From assembly GCA_002261195.1 (NCBI GenBank), contig MVBO01000086.1:1-62949 (forward strand): 62,949 nucleotides of DNA. Reading direction: 5' to 3'. The notes under the pieces are model-generated. The model saw only the letters and a program-made list of their open reading frames with translations. It was not told the DNA's origin and ran no database searches. Position numbers and translations under genes: made by a program. Origin of the DNA: Bifiguratus adelaidae (Eukaryota; Mucoromycota; Endogonomycetes; Endogonales). This document shows, one piece after another, positions 29,321-40,166 of this stretch (position 1 is its first letter; each line of letters begins with the position of its first letter).

Positions 29321-30710
29321 ATGTTGCGCATCGGGCACTTGATTCCAAGGCAATTGCGACAGTGGGCCACTCGGAGACCCGCAGTCTATGGTTTGGTAGG
29401 TATACAATTAGTATTTGCTTTCACCACCGACCTTTGCCCAGTCTAGGTATGCTTCCACAGAATCACCACCACCTGCTGAAGGTGACTTGCCTGGCGTTGC
29501 CCACTCAAAGTTTATAAAGAACACCCAACAGCAAGCGTTGGCTAATTCAGAGCTTGCTAAAACAGGTGTAGCTAATGGTTGGTACAGAGGATATCGACTC
29601 GCTCGTGGGCGTGCTAATGTATTATTAGGTGAGACCAAGAAGATGAACTATTATCAGGCGGTGAACGATGCCATGGGTATCGTATTAGCGACGGATGAAA
29701 CAGCAGGCAAGCTATTCACAACATCTGCCATGTCGTAGGCTCACACGTCACTAGTGGTCTTTGGGGAGGATGTCTCCTTTGGCGGTGTATTCCGGTGCAC
29801 GTCGGGCTTGGCTGAAATGTTTGGCCGGGATCGTGTCTTTAATACGCCTTTGACGGAACAAGGTATTGCTGGATTTGGCATTGGTATGGCTGCCATGGGC
29901 CATACGGCCATTGCAGAGATCCAGTTTGCGGATTACATTTTCCCTGCTTTTGATCAGGTCCGTCTTCTTTTTGGCCGTGATGATCTGGCGGCATGACTGA
30001 CGTTTTTGTAGCTTGTCAATGAGGCTGCCAAGTACCGATATCGATCTGGAGGTATCTTTGACGTTGGCGGCTTGACCGTACGAGCCCCCTGCTCGGCCGT
30101 CGGACACGGTGGTCATTACCATTCCCAGAGCCCCGAGGCTTACTTTGCTCATACCCCTGGCCTCAAGATCGTCACAGCTCGATCTCCTATCCAAGCCAAA
30201 GGCCTCTTGTTGGCTTCCATCCGCGATCGCAACCCCGTCATCTTCCTCGAACCCAAGATTCTTTATCGTGCCGCCGTCGAACAGGTCCCTATAGGCGACT
30301 ACGAACTACCCTTAGGCAAAGCTGAGGTGTTGAAACCTGGCAAAGATGTGACCGTAATCGGTTGGGGCTCTCAAATCTATGCACTGGAGAATGCCATCAA
30401 CATGGCTGAATCCAAGGGTATCTCCTGCGAGTTGATTGACCTTCGAACCATTCTACCTTGGGATGTGGAGACGGTCGCCAAATCCGTCAACAAGACGGGG
30501 CGTCTAGTGATTGCGCATGAAGCTCCAAAAACGCAAGGCTTTGCAGCAGAGATTGCCAGTAGTATCATGGAAAGATGCTTCTTACGATTGGAGGCACCAA
30601 TCCAGCGTATTTGCGGTTGGGATACCCCTTTCCCTCTGGTCTTTGAAAAGTTTTATATGCCTGATGCCATCCGTTGCTTTGATGGAATCAAAAAAGCCGT
30701 AGACTATTAA
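29321..30710 (+). CDS. BCKDHB: branched-chain 2-oxoacid dehydrogenase E1 beta subunit
   Basis: Thiamine-diphosphate enzyme subunit that, with E1 alpha, decarboxylates the 2-oxoacids of Val, Leu and Ile in mitochondria. Four exons. The N-terminus [20 protein letters not shown] is a typical arginine-rich mitochondrial presequence. Then [57 protein letters not shown] and [14 protein letters not shown]; the C-terminal transketolase domain includes [11 protein letters not shown] and [11 protein letters not shown]. The intron at 29707-29754 has a GC donor; it restores [13 protein letters not shown]. The start is 64 bp after the MCM7 stop. Confidence 0.94.
29707..29754 (+). other. GC-AG intron in BCKDHB
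   Basis: Donor GCAG|GCAAGC, acceptor CACTAG. Without it an in-frame TAG interrupts a highly conserved region; with it the family sequence is continuous. Confidence 0.8.
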
Positions 30711-30780
30711 TTGTCGTAGAAGATACAAATAGCACAATGTACAATGCTTGCAAACAAAAGGGCTATTTATGTTTCTCGCA

Positions 30781-32370
30781 TCATTTTTGATCTGTTACAT
30801 TCGTGGAGGAGCGATTGCGTGTCCGGGTGCAGTCATCTTGCGATGCTGTAGCGTTGGCGTACTGGGAGGTAGATTGTTCTGAGCGAAAGACTGTGCTGAT
30901 GCTAATGACACTATCAGTAAAGAATTGCTTGCGTGATTGGCCTTACCATGGCTATCGCTGCTGTCGGCATTCAACTGGACAGACTGGCGCCCTGAGCCTG
31001 TTGACTGAGACATTGACACCGGCGACGGTGGGGTGTACCGACACGCGTAATCCTCGCCTTGATACATTGGTAGCAATTCTCTTTGACTTGCCAAATTATT
31101 AATTGGCAAACGCGCATCCTCTGTGATATCGGGTCAGCGGGAAGGTGATCGAAGCCCATCCATTGGCCTCACCTTGACTTGGAAGATAATTTTTCGACAT
31201 TCCGTGGTGAGATCATAAGCTCGAATGAACAAGCACCCCATTTAACGGCTTGCCTTCGGATCACCAAGTTTGAACTGACTGCCGAGATGTTCCGGGCCAA
31301 ACTCAGAATAGCCAGAGTCCATGAAATTCTTTTGCATTTCAGGCATCAATGCCTTGCGTTTCAGCTTCTCATACATCAGCTACGTAGCAATGCTGTCAGT
31401 TAATGTCGTCGTTGATGAGCTTAATTCATCTATGGCTTACCTTCAATTTTTGAAATTGGCGATTCTTTTCCAATAACTGGTCGTTTAGTTCGTGTAAACG
31501 ATTCTTGTCTAATTCATTCTGCTTGTATAAAGCTATCCAATGTCAGCACAAGCACAACAGGTGAAGTGCGCACGTACAATTGTACTTGTCTTTCCAGGCT
31601 AGGACTCTCCGTCAGACATCTAAAGAGAGATAATGGGAGCTTACTATTCAATTCCACCAAGGTATTCGTCTTGAACCCTTGAAAGCTAGTATCGAGCTCT
31701 GCACATTTAGCTTCGAGGTTCTTGCACATGAGAGACTGGAAGGCAATCTCTTGAGCGACTTGATATGAGTAAAATGACACTGCTCGAGAGCAGATATCCA
31801 GGATGACCTCTGGCCGTAATCCCGAAAGAGCTGACTGCATACCAATGGATGGTTCTGTTACTTGCAGTGAGCAGAAGGCGACATGTCTCTACTCACGCTC
31901 TTGTATTCCTCCGTAGGATTGAGATCCATCATGATGATGTCTTCCCTGCGTGAATCGATGATTTCAACGTTGGGCACGAGCTAATTAGCGTTCATCACTT
32001 TACCTCCCAGTTAAGCTTGTAGAGCAAGCTGGACATACAAGAGCCTTCATGAACGTCGTACTGGCACAAGCAACGCAAAAGATGTCTAGAAAAGCGCTCA
32101 GTCTTTTGTTGATTGAACATCTTTGCAGCGCATCCTTACGGGAACATGACGTGACGCAAGCCTAAACATGCGCATACAAGCCAGGAGGCGGTCATGTCAA
32201 ACTCTGAAAGCTCTGATGCTGGCATAGATCAGCCACTTGCCTTGCCCTCACTCCCCAATGGCTTGCGACACGTAATAATATTGCATCGTAACTCGGGATC
32301 AGACTTGCATACAGAGATAAGCTTAGTATCTAGGTGTAACCCGGCCCCTAATGGATGTAATCCTTACCAT
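30781..32370 (-). CDS. HEI10: HEI10/CCNB1IP1-type RING SUMO/ubiquitin E3 for meiotic crossovers
   Basis: HEI10-family RING proteins coarsen into foci on meiotic chromosomes and mark crossovers. Around nine exons, some tiny (ATG-only exon ending at 32368; a 22-nt exon at 32140-32161). Spliced, the RING reads CNIITCRKPLG, then ACVTSCSHIFCVACA and LVCPACSTSL, the C-x4-C, C-x-H-x2-C-x2-C and CPAC pattern of human CCNB1IP1. Then DLNPTEEYKS, SGLRPEVILDICSRAVSFYS (near-identical to the human block), and a coiled coil with LLEKNRQFQKLK and MYEKLKRKA. The tail is Ser/Gln-rich. The second intron (32162-32240) uses a GC donor. The ATG exon and the last two introns are my least certain calls. Confidence 0.82.
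32162..32240 (-). other. GC-AG intron in HEI10
   Basis: Donor GGCAAG|GCAAGT, acceptor GTTTAG. It is the choice that joins the two halves of the RING finger in frame. Confidence 0.65.
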
Positions 32371-32731
32371 CTATGCTATCGTATCTCGTCAATGACCACA
32401 ACCCTACGAATAGGAACAAGACAAAGAAGCAACCGAGAGCAGCGATCGATGGCTCAATTAATAATTTAATTCATTACATACCTCTTAACTGTACATGGCC
32501 GAAAAAGACGTATAGCAAGGATTCATTGTCTATCTCCTGCTTTTCCACCAGATGTGATCATGCATCATCCTCGTCGATAGAGATGCTTGTCAAGTATCCA
32601 TGTCTCTTTCAATGCCCTCTCTTCTGATGACACGTGCTGACAAACTCTCACATGAATTCCGAGCAAATTTGTCATCGCATCACTCAGCATTGCTTATAAA
32701 AGGTTTCGGTAAGCTTTCTCTCCCCGTCTTC
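32371..32731. promoter_or_regulatory. divergent promoter of HEI10 and RIB3
   Basis: 361 bp, no exon seen. TATAAAA at 32695-32701 lies 31 bp before the RIB3 ATG. Confidence 0.5.
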
Positions 32732-33602
32732 ATGGCTGTTTTGACCGAACGCTTAGCGGAAGGAATGACCATGGACACTCTCAACGGCAAGGTGAATAGT
32801 GATCCACATTGCGAGTTTGATTCTATACAGGAGGCTATTGATGCGCTCGGTGAGTAAGCAGGTAGACCAGGCGTTGTTCGGCATGCTGATGGTTTGTTCT
32901 TCAATAGCCAGGGGAGAGTTTATTCTTGTGGTCGACAATGAGGATCGAGAGAACGAAGGCGACTTGATCATTGCCGCCGAAAAGTGCACGACCGAAGCAA
33001 TGGCTTTTCTTATAAGATATTCAAGGTAAGGTGCTCATGCAGCTGGCCATGTCCGCTCAACCTTTGGATAGTGGATACGTTTGCGTTCCCACCACCGATG
33101 AACGGCTCAAGGAGTTGGACCTTCCTCTCATGGTCCCAAAAAACACCGAATTGATGCGCACAGCCTACACGATTTCGGTAGATTACAAGCATGGTATGTA
33201 TTTGTCTATGATCTGCTTGTACATCTCGCTCATGATGGCCTAGGAACAACAACTGGAATCAGCGCTCATGATCGCGCACTCACCGCCCGAAAATTGGCTG
33301 ACCCCACCACCACCCCCGACGACTTTTCACGACCAGGCCACATTCTTCCTCTCCGCGCCGTACCAGGCGGCGTCATGCATCGATTCGGACACACAGAAGC
33401 CAGCGTAGACTTTTGCAAACTGGCTGGACTTGCTCCTGTCGCGGTGATTGGCGAACTCGTCAAAGAGAATGATCCTCAAGGTGGCATGGCTCGCCGAGAC
33501 GACTGCAAAGCTTTTGCGGAACGATGGAATCTCAGGATGGTGACCATCAAGGACCTCATCCAATATCGTAAAGATCATGGCTTCTACCGTGAAGACTGGT
33601 AG
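32732..33602 (+). CDS. RIB3: 3,4-dihydroxy-2-butanone-4-phosphate synthase
   Basis: Makes the four-carbon unit of riboflavin from ribulose 5-phosphate, with Mg. Four exons. Signature residues: [18 protein letters not shown] (acidic active-site loop [10 protein letters not shown]), [52 protein letters not shown] (second metal/phosphate site), [13 protein letters not shown] and [17 protein letters not shown]. Normal length for fungal RIB3, with a short N-terminal extension. Start chosen at [11 protein letters not shown], just after the TATA box; a longer in-frame reading upstream has no family match. No fused GTP cyclohydrolase II domain, unlike bacteria and plants. The human host lacks this pathway in general. 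Confidence 0.94.
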
Positions 33603-33906
33603 ATGCCGCCGTTTTTCCATCTCCCTTTACTTTTCTTGTGTCCCTATAGACGATGATGTTTGGTTCCGCTGCAGCTTATCCCCACAAAGGTATCATCCTG
33701 GTGTATATATACGTAACGGGCATCATTAAACATGCAAAAAAGGCGGCGAATATTGTTGCTCAACCTATATAAGAAACGAGCAAGTCATATATACAAAACA
33801 AAAAGAAAGTGATGAAAACAGAAGTTCTATGCAAAGCGGTAACGCGGGGAAAATGTTCAGACTATGGTACAATTAGTGTAAATAGATGGCGCGTCATGGA
33901 TGAATG
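33603..33906. other. convergent 3' interval
   Basis: 304 bases between RIB3 (+) and the C2H2 gene (-). It contains TGTATATA at 33702-33709 and TGTAAATA at 33877-33884, both on the RIB3 strand. Nothing else seen. Confidence 0.5.
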
Positions 33907-34847
33907 TCAGGCATGAAACTTTTGATAACATCCTGAACGTATCCGCTTGTTGGATTGATGTCGTTTGAGTGCGTCCAACCTAAAGCGGGGGGTCAATGCA
34001 CCGATAGCGTAGGGTACCTAGTCGTCGCTTACCTTGAAAATGTCCTTCCACAACCTTCACATCGATGAACGCGTCCCCCAGTGTCATGAATGTGAGAATG
34101 CCGTTTGAGGTCGTGATTTCTGGCAAAAGTCGCTCCGCAATGTTCGCATTTGAATGGCTTGTCATCGGTATGTGTTTTAGCATGAGATTTGAGATTGTAA
34201 AGACGAGAAAAGGTCTTGTTACATGAGGGATGAGGACAGGGAAACACCTGATTGTTGCCGTCGAGCGGCGACCCCGTGTGAAGGGGCATGTGTTCATTAG
34301 AAGTAAGCCCTGTGGCTAATGAGATGTCAGAGGAGACGTGTGAATTGCCTGTTTTCTGGCGTTTGGACTTTGGTTCCAGCTGCGAAGGATCTTGGACACC
34401 ACCTTGTTGAGTGAGGAAGAGGTTGATGAGATCCTTCTGGGATAGCGAGCTTCCCAGAGACGACGTCGCCTTTAATAGCTCAGCAGCTGATTGACCATGC
34501 GTGCCATATTGTTCCATGAGCTGTTTCAACATCTCAACGTCCAACGCTGTGCTCACTCCGTTAGCAGGATTCCTTGATGCATGTTCCACGGCTGCAAGTG
34601 CTGCGCTATCCGCCTTTATACCTTCTTGCGCGTGATCACCCTCTCTGCCACCGAGTTGTTGCAAGGCAGTGGACGCTTCTTGTTCATCCTTTGAAATCTT
34701 GCTTCCGCTCGCACCAGGTGTTTCATCGCCCGAAATGGCCGACGTGACATTCTTCACATCAGCCGATCGTGCACTGCTCTTCTGCTGCGGTATTCCAGCT
34801 TGCTGCGCATTCGCCAAACTGACTTGATAGGTGTAGACTCTCGCCAT
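33907..34847 (-). CDS. C2H2 zinc-finger transcription factor (three fingers)
   Basis: Two exons; the intron at about 33979-34031 lies inside the third finger. N-terminal 200 residues are Ala/Gln/Ser-rich with a helical stretch LKQLMEQYGTHGQSAAELLK. A basic patch KSKRQK is a likely nuclear signal. Fingers: FPCPHPSCNKTFSRLYNLKSH (first two cysteines and first His), FKCEHCGATFARNHDLKRH and HRCEGCGRTFSRLDALKRH. Helix positions YNLKS, HDLKR and DALKR fix DNA contacts; linkers are TGEKP-like (THTDDKP). The order CNKTFSRLYNLKSH followed by FARNHDLKRH resembles Crz1/Rpn4-like fungal regulators, but I would not name a target. Confidence 0.85.
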
Positions 34848-34990
34848 AGCGAGGTGCCCATAGAAGCGCGTCAATAAGAGAGAGAAAAGACGTTCATCGG
34901 ACGTGGCAAGTGACCCTTAGGGTTTGGGTGATGACGTCATCCCCTCTACGGTTTAATGGTCGACGGCGAAAGAGTGCGAGATCGAGACTT

Positions 34991-36695
34991 ATGCTTCGAC
35001 AATTGCGAGTATTACGGGTAGTTCGGCCTACTGCCTTGGTGGCTGGCCGGTACGCGAGGACTTTCGTGTCCGCAACACAGACTACTCAAGCGACAGTCAA
35101 AGAGACTGCCGAAGAATCGTTGAAACCGACCGAAGGTACGTTCTGTTTGCCACTAAGCATTACCATCGCTCATGACTTACGCAGATTCGCTTGGCTTCAC
35201 GACAACCGCAATCACTCAGGCTGGGCGGCCCATTTACTTGGATATGCAGGCCACGTCTCCTATGGATCCAAGAGTTGTCGACGCCATGATGCCATACATG
35301 ACGCAGTTTTATGGAAATCCTCACTCAAGGACGCATCAGTACGGTTGGGAGTCCGAGAAGGCCACTGAAGAAGCCAGAAAGGTGAGGATAGGGTGCGTCG
35401 GATAGATCAAGCAGATATGCTAACAAAGTTCTAGCATGTAGCGGATCTCGTTGGCGCCGATCCAAAAGAAATCATCTTCACATCGGGTGCCACCGAATCC
35501 AACAATTTGTCCATCAAGGGTGTAGCACGATTCTACAAGGGAAAGAAGAAGCACATCATCACAACACAAACGGAGCACAAGTGCGTCTTGGATTCTTGCC
35601 GTGTGCTTCAGGAGGAAGGTTTTGATGTTACATATCTACCGGTGAAGCCAAATGGTTTGATTGATCTCGAAGAGTTTGAGAAATCTATCAGACCCGATAC
35701 TGCCATCGTTTCCATTATGGCTGTAAATAACGAGATTGGTGTCATTCAACCGATTGCAGAGATTGGCAAGATTTGCCGCGAAAAGAAGGTCTTCTTCCAC
35801 ACAGACGCTGCGCAAGCTGTTGGCAAGATCCCTGTCGATGTCAATACCATGAACGTTGATCTTATGAGCATTTCTGGCCACAAGATCTACGGGCCCAAGG
35901 GTATCGGCGCTATTTACGTTCGTCGTCGACCGCGAGTTCGATTGGAGGCAGTGCAGAGTGGTGGCGGCCAAGAACGCGGTATCCGTAGCGGAACGGTGCC
36001 CACGCCGCTTTGCGTTGGTCTTGGTGAAGCTTGCCGCATCGCCAAGGAGGAAATGGCGGTAAGTAGGTGGTCGTTGGTGTTAGGCTGCGATGGGGGGTGC
36101 AGTGATGAATCGTGCTTGCTTGGCGCGCCTACACGTTTATAAACTTGGAGAAGGATCGATTCACTCAAATCGGATCCTTTGATGACTCGTGTGCAGGGAT
36201 TCTGACCCAAGCAAACATGCCTTGATCTTTATGTGAGGCTGACAGATGGACTAATTATTCTATTACTAGTACGATCACAAGCGCATCTCAGCTCTATCCG
36301 AGAGACTCATCAATGGCATCCAATCACAAGTGACAGACGTAGTACGCAATGGGCTTCCCGAAAGCACCTACCCCGGTTGTGTCAACCTATCCTTTTCGTA
36401 CGTCGAAGGTGAATCACTGCTCATGGCTCTCAAGGACATTGCGCTTTCTTCTGGTTCTGCATGTACATCGGCCTCATTGGAACCATCCTACGTGTTACGC
36501 GCCTTGGGCGCTGACGACGAAATGGCTCATTCCAGTATCCGTTTTGGCATCGGACGATTCACCACAGAAGAAGAGATTGATTTCGTAGTCAATCGCGTTG
36601 TTCAACATGTGGACAAGTTGCGAGAGATGTCTCCATTGTGGGAGATGGTGCAGGAAGGCATTGATCTAAAGAGCATCCAGTGGAGTCAACATTAG
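34991..36695 (+). CDS. NFS1: mitochondrial cysteine desulfurase Nfs1
   Basis: PLP enzyme that takes sulfur from cysteine for Fe-S clusters (with Isd11, Isu1) and for tRNA thiolation. Four exons; the third intron (36059-36269) is 211 nt, about four times the local norm. N-terminal presequence [20 protein letters not shown] is arginine-rich. PLP and active-site features: [49 protein letters not shown] (the PLP lysine), [14 protein letters not shown] and [10 protein letters not shown] (catalytic cysteine). The C-terminal [11 protein letters not shown] end is typical of eukaryotic Nfs1. Start at the first ATG that gives the presequence. Confidence 0.96.
36102..36205 (+). ncRNA. candidate box C/D-like snoRNA inside long NFS1 intron
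   Basis: GTGATGA (C box consensus RTGATGA) at 36102-36108, TGATGAC at 36180-36186 (C' like) and CTGA at 36202-36205 (D box). Between them is a stem GGATCGATT/AATCGGATCC with one bulge. No convincing terminal stem next to the C and D boxes, which weakens the call. Confidence 0.25.
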
Positions 36696-36912
36696 TGTAC
36701 AGCGTCCCTTTTGAAATACATGTTCAAAAAAGGAATTTAGCGGCACACGTCGCGCCGCGTTCTCTTGTGATATTTCATGACCCCGGTGAACTAGCACAGG
36801 CTGGTGATTGCGCTTCAACCATCTAACAAAACTACACTCTAAGTACTCTATTACCTTCTGGTGACCTGGTCGGGTACCTTTTCACCACTCTCCAAGGGCC
36901 CAGTCCATCTGA

Positions 36913-38218
36913 ATGCTGAACTGTCAAGCAGACACGTCATCGCACACACCACCCACAGACGATACTCCAGCTCCTTCAATGACTCCAGTTACGTTACAAC
37001 ATGATATATCTGCATCGGTAATACGGCGTGCAGAGCTTTCACAGGTCAGTGGACGCGTCGAATATGCAACTGTCTGGGAGTGGGCATGGAACAGTTGGCG
37101 TAAGCTTTGTTTGAACTTGCCCACTTACCATGCTCTGTTCATTGGCGCTTGCAAGCATCAAAGTCACTTGTACTCACGCTTGCAAATGTTCCTTGCAGGT
37201 CCTTCGCAATATGCGGACACGATTGGAATTGGCAAAATTCAAAGCAGTGAACGGCCTACAGGATAGTGACTTTGACTCCTTGGAAGCACGGTATGCGAGA
37301 GAACAGGTTCGATGGTCAGGCAAGGGTGCCTTGAAGAGAGAACACTCGTCCAGTGACGGAAACTCATCATTACATGACGATTCACTGTTTAATGGCATGG
37401 CATCTGCCCCCGCATGGTTAAATCCTACCCAAATACGGCGCACTCCTGCAACCCCGTCCATACAGTCTCGATCCAGGCATCAACCTCCAGCAACCGCCTC
37501 TGGAACGTTTCCACACAATGCAAGAATGCCACAATCCCCATCAGCAGCCCATTTGGATGATCATCGCGCTAAGAAGCGAGGCAGAAAGCCAAAGACTCAA
37601 GAAGGCGTCTCCATGCGTGTTTCACCATCATCGTCTACTTTGCGACAGTCTCCAGCTTCTTCAAGCGATTCAAGAGAACGTACGCCAGCGTCATCATCCC
37701 GGCCATTATTCTGGATGGATGCAAACACAACCGACGAAGTGAAACAAGGGCAAAAGCGAGCGGTCTCTCCCAGTGGAAAAGCGACGAAGCAAATGGAGCG
37801 CGTTCAGCAGACACCGACTTATGACGACCAAGATGCGGCAAACCTCTTGGTTCTGCTGCATAATTCGCCATCGGTAGATTTCGCGTCCAAATCCAAAGGA
37901 AGCGATTCGCGTCATAAAGAGAAATCTGGCGAGCGTAGAACATTCCAATCTGTGACATCTCAAAGTGATTCTCCCGTATTGGCACCCATCAAGAAAATCC
38001 AGGCCAAAAACGAAAAGATACACGAGCTGAGCATGCCGGAGAATGCCGTTGCTCCCCACGATTCACCAGGACAAAAGGAAAATGCACCATTAGGTGCTCA
38101 GGAGTCTGTGCATTCAAAATCCGCCATACCCGTATCCAATTTGTTGGAAAAAGAGAACGCGGGCGAGCCCATCAAACTCATGGAATTGGACATGCCTGAA
38201 CAAACGCATATCGTATAG
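36913..38218 (+). CDS. Whi5/Nrm1-like G1/S transcriptional repressor
   Basis: The clearest part is VLRNMRTRLELAKFKAVNGL, which matches the GTB (G1/S transcription factor binding) motif of Whi5, Nrm1 and their relatives. That motif docks on SBF/MBF and keeps START genes off until phosphorylated by CDK. The rest is Ser/Pro-rich, disordered and basic, with many SP/TP sites (RTPATPSIQS, SPSAAHLD, RERTPASSS, QQTPTYDD), as expected for a CDK target. KKRGRKPKTQ is an AT-hook-like nuclear signal. The link between the first exon and the GTB exon is uncertain: either an intron starts after ELSQ at about 37049, or a later donor keeps SGRVEYATVWEWAWNSW. Both start at 36913. Confidence 0.65.
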
Positions 38219-38628
38219 ACGGCCTGTGGATATATAATGTATGATTGGGAGAGTAGAGCCGAATGAATTCCTTCCAAAACCTGTGTTTCGGACTCGTGTT
38301 TCCCCCGGATCATAACTCTTCTCATATATTACCAGAAGGGGTATTTGCGCATAGCATGAATCAACCCTTCAAACCATTGTTTTACTTTTTCACCCACATA
38401 ATGCTTGGAATAGCATCGGCCACCGGCAAGCCCTTAGGCGCATATGAATCATATTTCCACATTTGGAACTCCCTTAGCCACACCAGTAACCAATCAAATC
38501 ACAGCAGAGTGTGGCTTGTGCGGGCTGTTTCACCAAATGAAAGACAAAACGCTTTCCTTTTTGGGGACTCGGGCTCACGCCAGGTGTCAGGTCAAAGAAT
38601 ATAACACTCCCTGGCAAAATACTGTTCA
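38219..38628. other. gene-free interval
   Basis: About 410 bases between the Whi5-like gene and the arrestin gene. AT-rich, several short open frames, no feature recognised. A CACATAG acceptor-like site at 38655 could mean the arrestin has a 5' UTR intron. Confidence 0.4.
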
Positions 38629-39933
38629 ATGCTTCTCTTGTCTTGTTCACATAGGATGATCAACATTCTGGGTAAATTAGGGCAGCCTTCAGCGCAACTA
38701 AGCATAGCTCTCGAGAATGAACAGCTTGTCATGCACGACTCTCCGCAAGATTCGGCTGGGTGTTTTTTGCGAGGATCACTTTTCCTCAATTGTCGCGAGC
38801 CAACGTATCTTCGGACATTGACCTTACGCTTCAAGGGATCTCTCAAGGTGTGGATCATGGAAGGCAGTGGAGCCGCTTTCCGAAGTGACCGGAAGGCACA
38901 TGATCTGATTGACCATCAGTGGGTGTTCCTTGCGCAACAAAAGCGAACTCATATTTTGGTACCCGGTCTACACAGTTTTCCCTTTGAGCTAGCTCTGCCT
39001 GGTGATCTCCCCGAGTCAGTTGACGGCGACGATCTCGCCTCAGTCCTATACCGTCTCACAGCCATTGCGGAACGACCCAAATTCGCGTCGAATCTGGTCC
39101 TAATGCAAGACGTTCCCATTGTACGACACTGCTATTCCTCCGATTCCGAATTCTTTCAACCCATGACAATTGCCGATGAGTGGACGGACAAGATCACATA
39201 TGATATCACTGTACCTACTCGAATATGTGTTCCGGGTGAAACCATCCCAACATCGATCAAGCTGTCTCCTCGTGCCGAAAACATCTCCATACATTATGTC
39301 TCCGCCGTGCTCGAGGAGACCGTCACGCTTCGCACGTCGGCTGTGAGCAAAACATCAGCACGCAACGTTGTAGCCATCAAGAACGAGCAGTTTCCTTGCG
39401 AAGGAACCCAATGGTCCAACGTCGAGCAGCTCCACACCCCCCAACATACCAAAATCCACCCCCCCTCCATTGCCTACGATACCGAGAACGCCCACATCAA
39501 TATCACCCATGTCATCCATTATGTGGTCTGCATCAAGAATCCGGATGGACACTTTTCCGAGCTCCGCGCTACCATCCCAATCATTGTATCTCCCGTCCCA
39601 GCCAACGATGAATTGAACCAACTGCCGGCATATGAAGATACCTGGCGATCTCTACCCTACGATCCAGCACTCGCAGCTGCTCTCTCTCGAAGCGCCAGTG
39701 CTCTATCGCTAGCCACCACCCCAAGCCATCCATCATCGGATGATCTCTTGGACACGAGTTTCTTCTCTTCATCACCCGGTTGGCCTCTGTCCCGTGTACC
39801 ATCCTACGATACAGCCATCCTTTCCCAACCTTCACCTATTGGCCCATGCTACGGTCAACCTTATCACGATGGACTACCTGAATACCAAAGCATCCTGGTA
39901 TGGACAGTTCATTGCATGAACTTGTATATATAG
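38629..39933 (+). CDS. alpha-arrestin (arrestin-related trafficking adaptor)
   Basis: Single exon of 434 residues. Arrestin N fold: LSIALENEQLVM, GCFLRGSLFLNC, LTLRFKGSLKVWI, then the family hallmark SFPFELALPGDLPESV and ASVLYRLTAIAERP. The C fold carries YDITVPTRICVPGETIPTSI and later beta strands. PY-like motifs LPAYEDTW and LPEYQ near the C-terminus could recruit a Rsp5/Nedd4 ubiquitin ligase, so a role in endocytosis of nutrient transporters is likely (inference). The start is either 38629 or, more likely if a 5' intron exists, the second methionine at 38656 (MINILGKLGQPSA). Confidence 0.85.
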   Translation: MLLLSCSHRMINILGKLGQPSAQLSIALENEQLVMHDSPQDSAGCFLRGSLFLNCREPTYLRTLTLRFKGSLKVWIMEGSGAAFRSDRKAHDLIDHQWVFLAQQKRTHILVPGLHSFPFELALPGDLPESVDGDDLASVLYRLTAIAERPKFASNLVLMQDVPIVRHCYSSDSEFFQPMTIADEWTDKITYDITVPTRICVPGETIPTSIKLSPRAENISIHYVSAVLEETVTLRTSAVSKTSARNVVAIKNEQFPCEGTQWSNVEQLHTPQHTKIHPPSIAYDTENAHINITHVIHYVVCIKNPDGHFSELRATIPIIVSPVPANDELNQLPAYEDTWRSLPYDPALAAALSRSASALSLATTPSHPSSDDLLDTSFFSSSPGWPLSRVPSYDTAILSQPSPIGPCYGQPYHDGLPEYQSILVWTVHCMNLYI

Positions 39934-40166
39934 ACATCTAGACATAGAGATATATATGTGATTAGACGTACCGATGAGTACACTTTATAATGAATACAAA
40001 GCGACAACGTCGCATGTTGTACAGAAATTACAGTGTCGTGAGTGGATGGGAGGATTAAGAGGCAAAGAGTGCAGTATACAGATGATTAGCTATGCGTGAG
40101 AATTTCGGTGAAGAGGCTAAGACATAGGGGTCAGACGCCATCCATGAACATGCAGATTACCTTGAC

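Noticed and set aside
29735-29737. In-frame TAG in BCKDHB as a pseudogene mark
   Set aside because: It lies inside a GC-AG intron; the spliced protein is complete and highly conserved.
31180-31283. In-frame TAA after HEI10 coiled coil as the true stop
   Set aside because: Possible, but a GTCAGT donor and CACAG acceptor join the coiled coil to a Ser/Gln-rich tail that fits the family better. Left open.
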